Below are positions 63,827 to 64,000 of a stretch of 64,000 bases of DNA, piece after piece. The notes below the pieces were generated by a model. The model did not search any database. It was not told where the DNA came from and worked only from the letters and a program-made list of their open reading frames with translations. The stretch comes from Jannaschia helgolandensis (GTDB lineage Bacteria > Pseudomonadota > Alphaproteobacteria > Rhodobacterales > Rhodobacteraceae), in NCBI RefSeq assembly GCF_900109285.1, contig NZ_FNZQ01000001.1, positions 401,001-465,000 on the forward strand, written 5' to 3'. The translations under genes were made by a program, and so were the position numbers. Numbering within the stretch: the stretch's first letter is position 1; every line of letters starts with the position of its first letter.

Positions 63827-64000
63827 AAACCAACGGGGCCAAGCGGCCCGAGGTCAGTTCTCCAAATTAAACCAAATTTTAACTATTACGCGAGAACCAT
63901 ACGGCAGGTCCGAAATGCCCTTGGGCGGTGTGGAATACATTTATGAAATTGAAGATAAACCGTTTCGGAGGTCGTGCATATTCTTGTTGAATCTTGGATA

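Noticed and set aside
63974-64000. Start of a further gene at the window end (GTG after CGGAGG)
   Set aside because: Only nine codons are visible and the GTG is just two bases from the purine-rich site; not enough to support a call.
1-64000. CRISPR array, insertion sequence, rRNA or prophage structural genes
   Set aside because: No spaced direct repeats, transposase, rRNA or capsid/terminase genes were found; the spike-like pair is the only phage-related signal.

Overview
The window is a high-GC chromosomal segment of an alphaproteobacterium, most likely a Rhodobacterales member (Rhodobacter/Roseobacter relatives). Support comes from gene content and order: a petABC cytochrome bc1 operon, rimP-nusA-ylxR/L7Ae-infB, rsfS-rlmH-gpmI-envC-ctpA, a pair resembling the detached head-spike locus of Rhodobacter-type gene transfer agents (GTA), and small proteins typical of this order. 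Nearly all genes are intact, densely packed and often joined by ATGA/GTGA overlaps. I see no insertion sequence, integrase, CRISPR array, rRNA or plasmid origin. The window is mostly core genome with a few accessory patches.

Layout. 1-7.7 kb: accD end, folC, a secreted protein, zapE, an MFS transporter, gamma-glutamyltransferase, a small periplasmic protein and rppH. 7.7-15.4 kb: one long minus-strand run, mscS-amidase-rsfS-rlmH-gpmI-envC-ctpA, closed by an intrinsic terminator. 15.8-24.3 kb: leuC with terminator, a membrane-anchored unknown, secA, and divergently a PpiC isomerase-argJ-mutT run plus a 42-residue protein. 24.3-28.5 kb: hemH and a methyltransferase diverge from comF-grxC-nitrilase-marR. 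28.5-33.8 kb: NYN/LOTUS protein, a BKACE-family enzyme facing an SDR, glutathione-dependent formaldehyde dehydrogenase, and a Rieske-fused FAD reductase. 33.9-39.4 kb: the rimP-nusA-ylxR-infB operon with a promoter, an attenuator-like leader and a terminator. 40-45.8 kb: petABC, GST/GNAT pair, a double-FAS1 protein and a broken paiB. 45.9-51.9 kb: EamA permease, mtaB, dapF, tRNA-Lys, a three-gene lipid cassette resembling E. coli ynbAB plus a PlsC, and a lytic transglycosylase lipoprotein. 52-58.5 kb: LpxL-type acyltransferase, sdaA, a methyltransferase-glycosyltransferase fusion coupled to a GSCFA protein, a LacI-type regulator and tRNA-Arg. 58.9-61.8 kb: a sulfite dehydrogenase/cytochrome c pair behind an ECF-type promoter, convergent with an ECF sigma/anti-sigma pair. 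62.1-63.8 kb: the GTA spike-like pair.

Most interesting points: (1) the rimP-nusA leader holds a promoter, a perfect rho-independent terminator and a competing helix; (2) the ynbAB-like lipid cassette has Asn in place of two motif Asp residues; (3) the sulfite dehydrogenase module carries its own ECF system; (4) the spike locus sits apart from any GTA structural cluster; (5) a 30-bp repeat lies just downstream of two unrelated genes; (6) ylxR and rsfS have abnormal starts; (7) a paiB gene is destroyed by an internal deletion; (8) the FAS1 gene shows internal DNA-level homogenisation.
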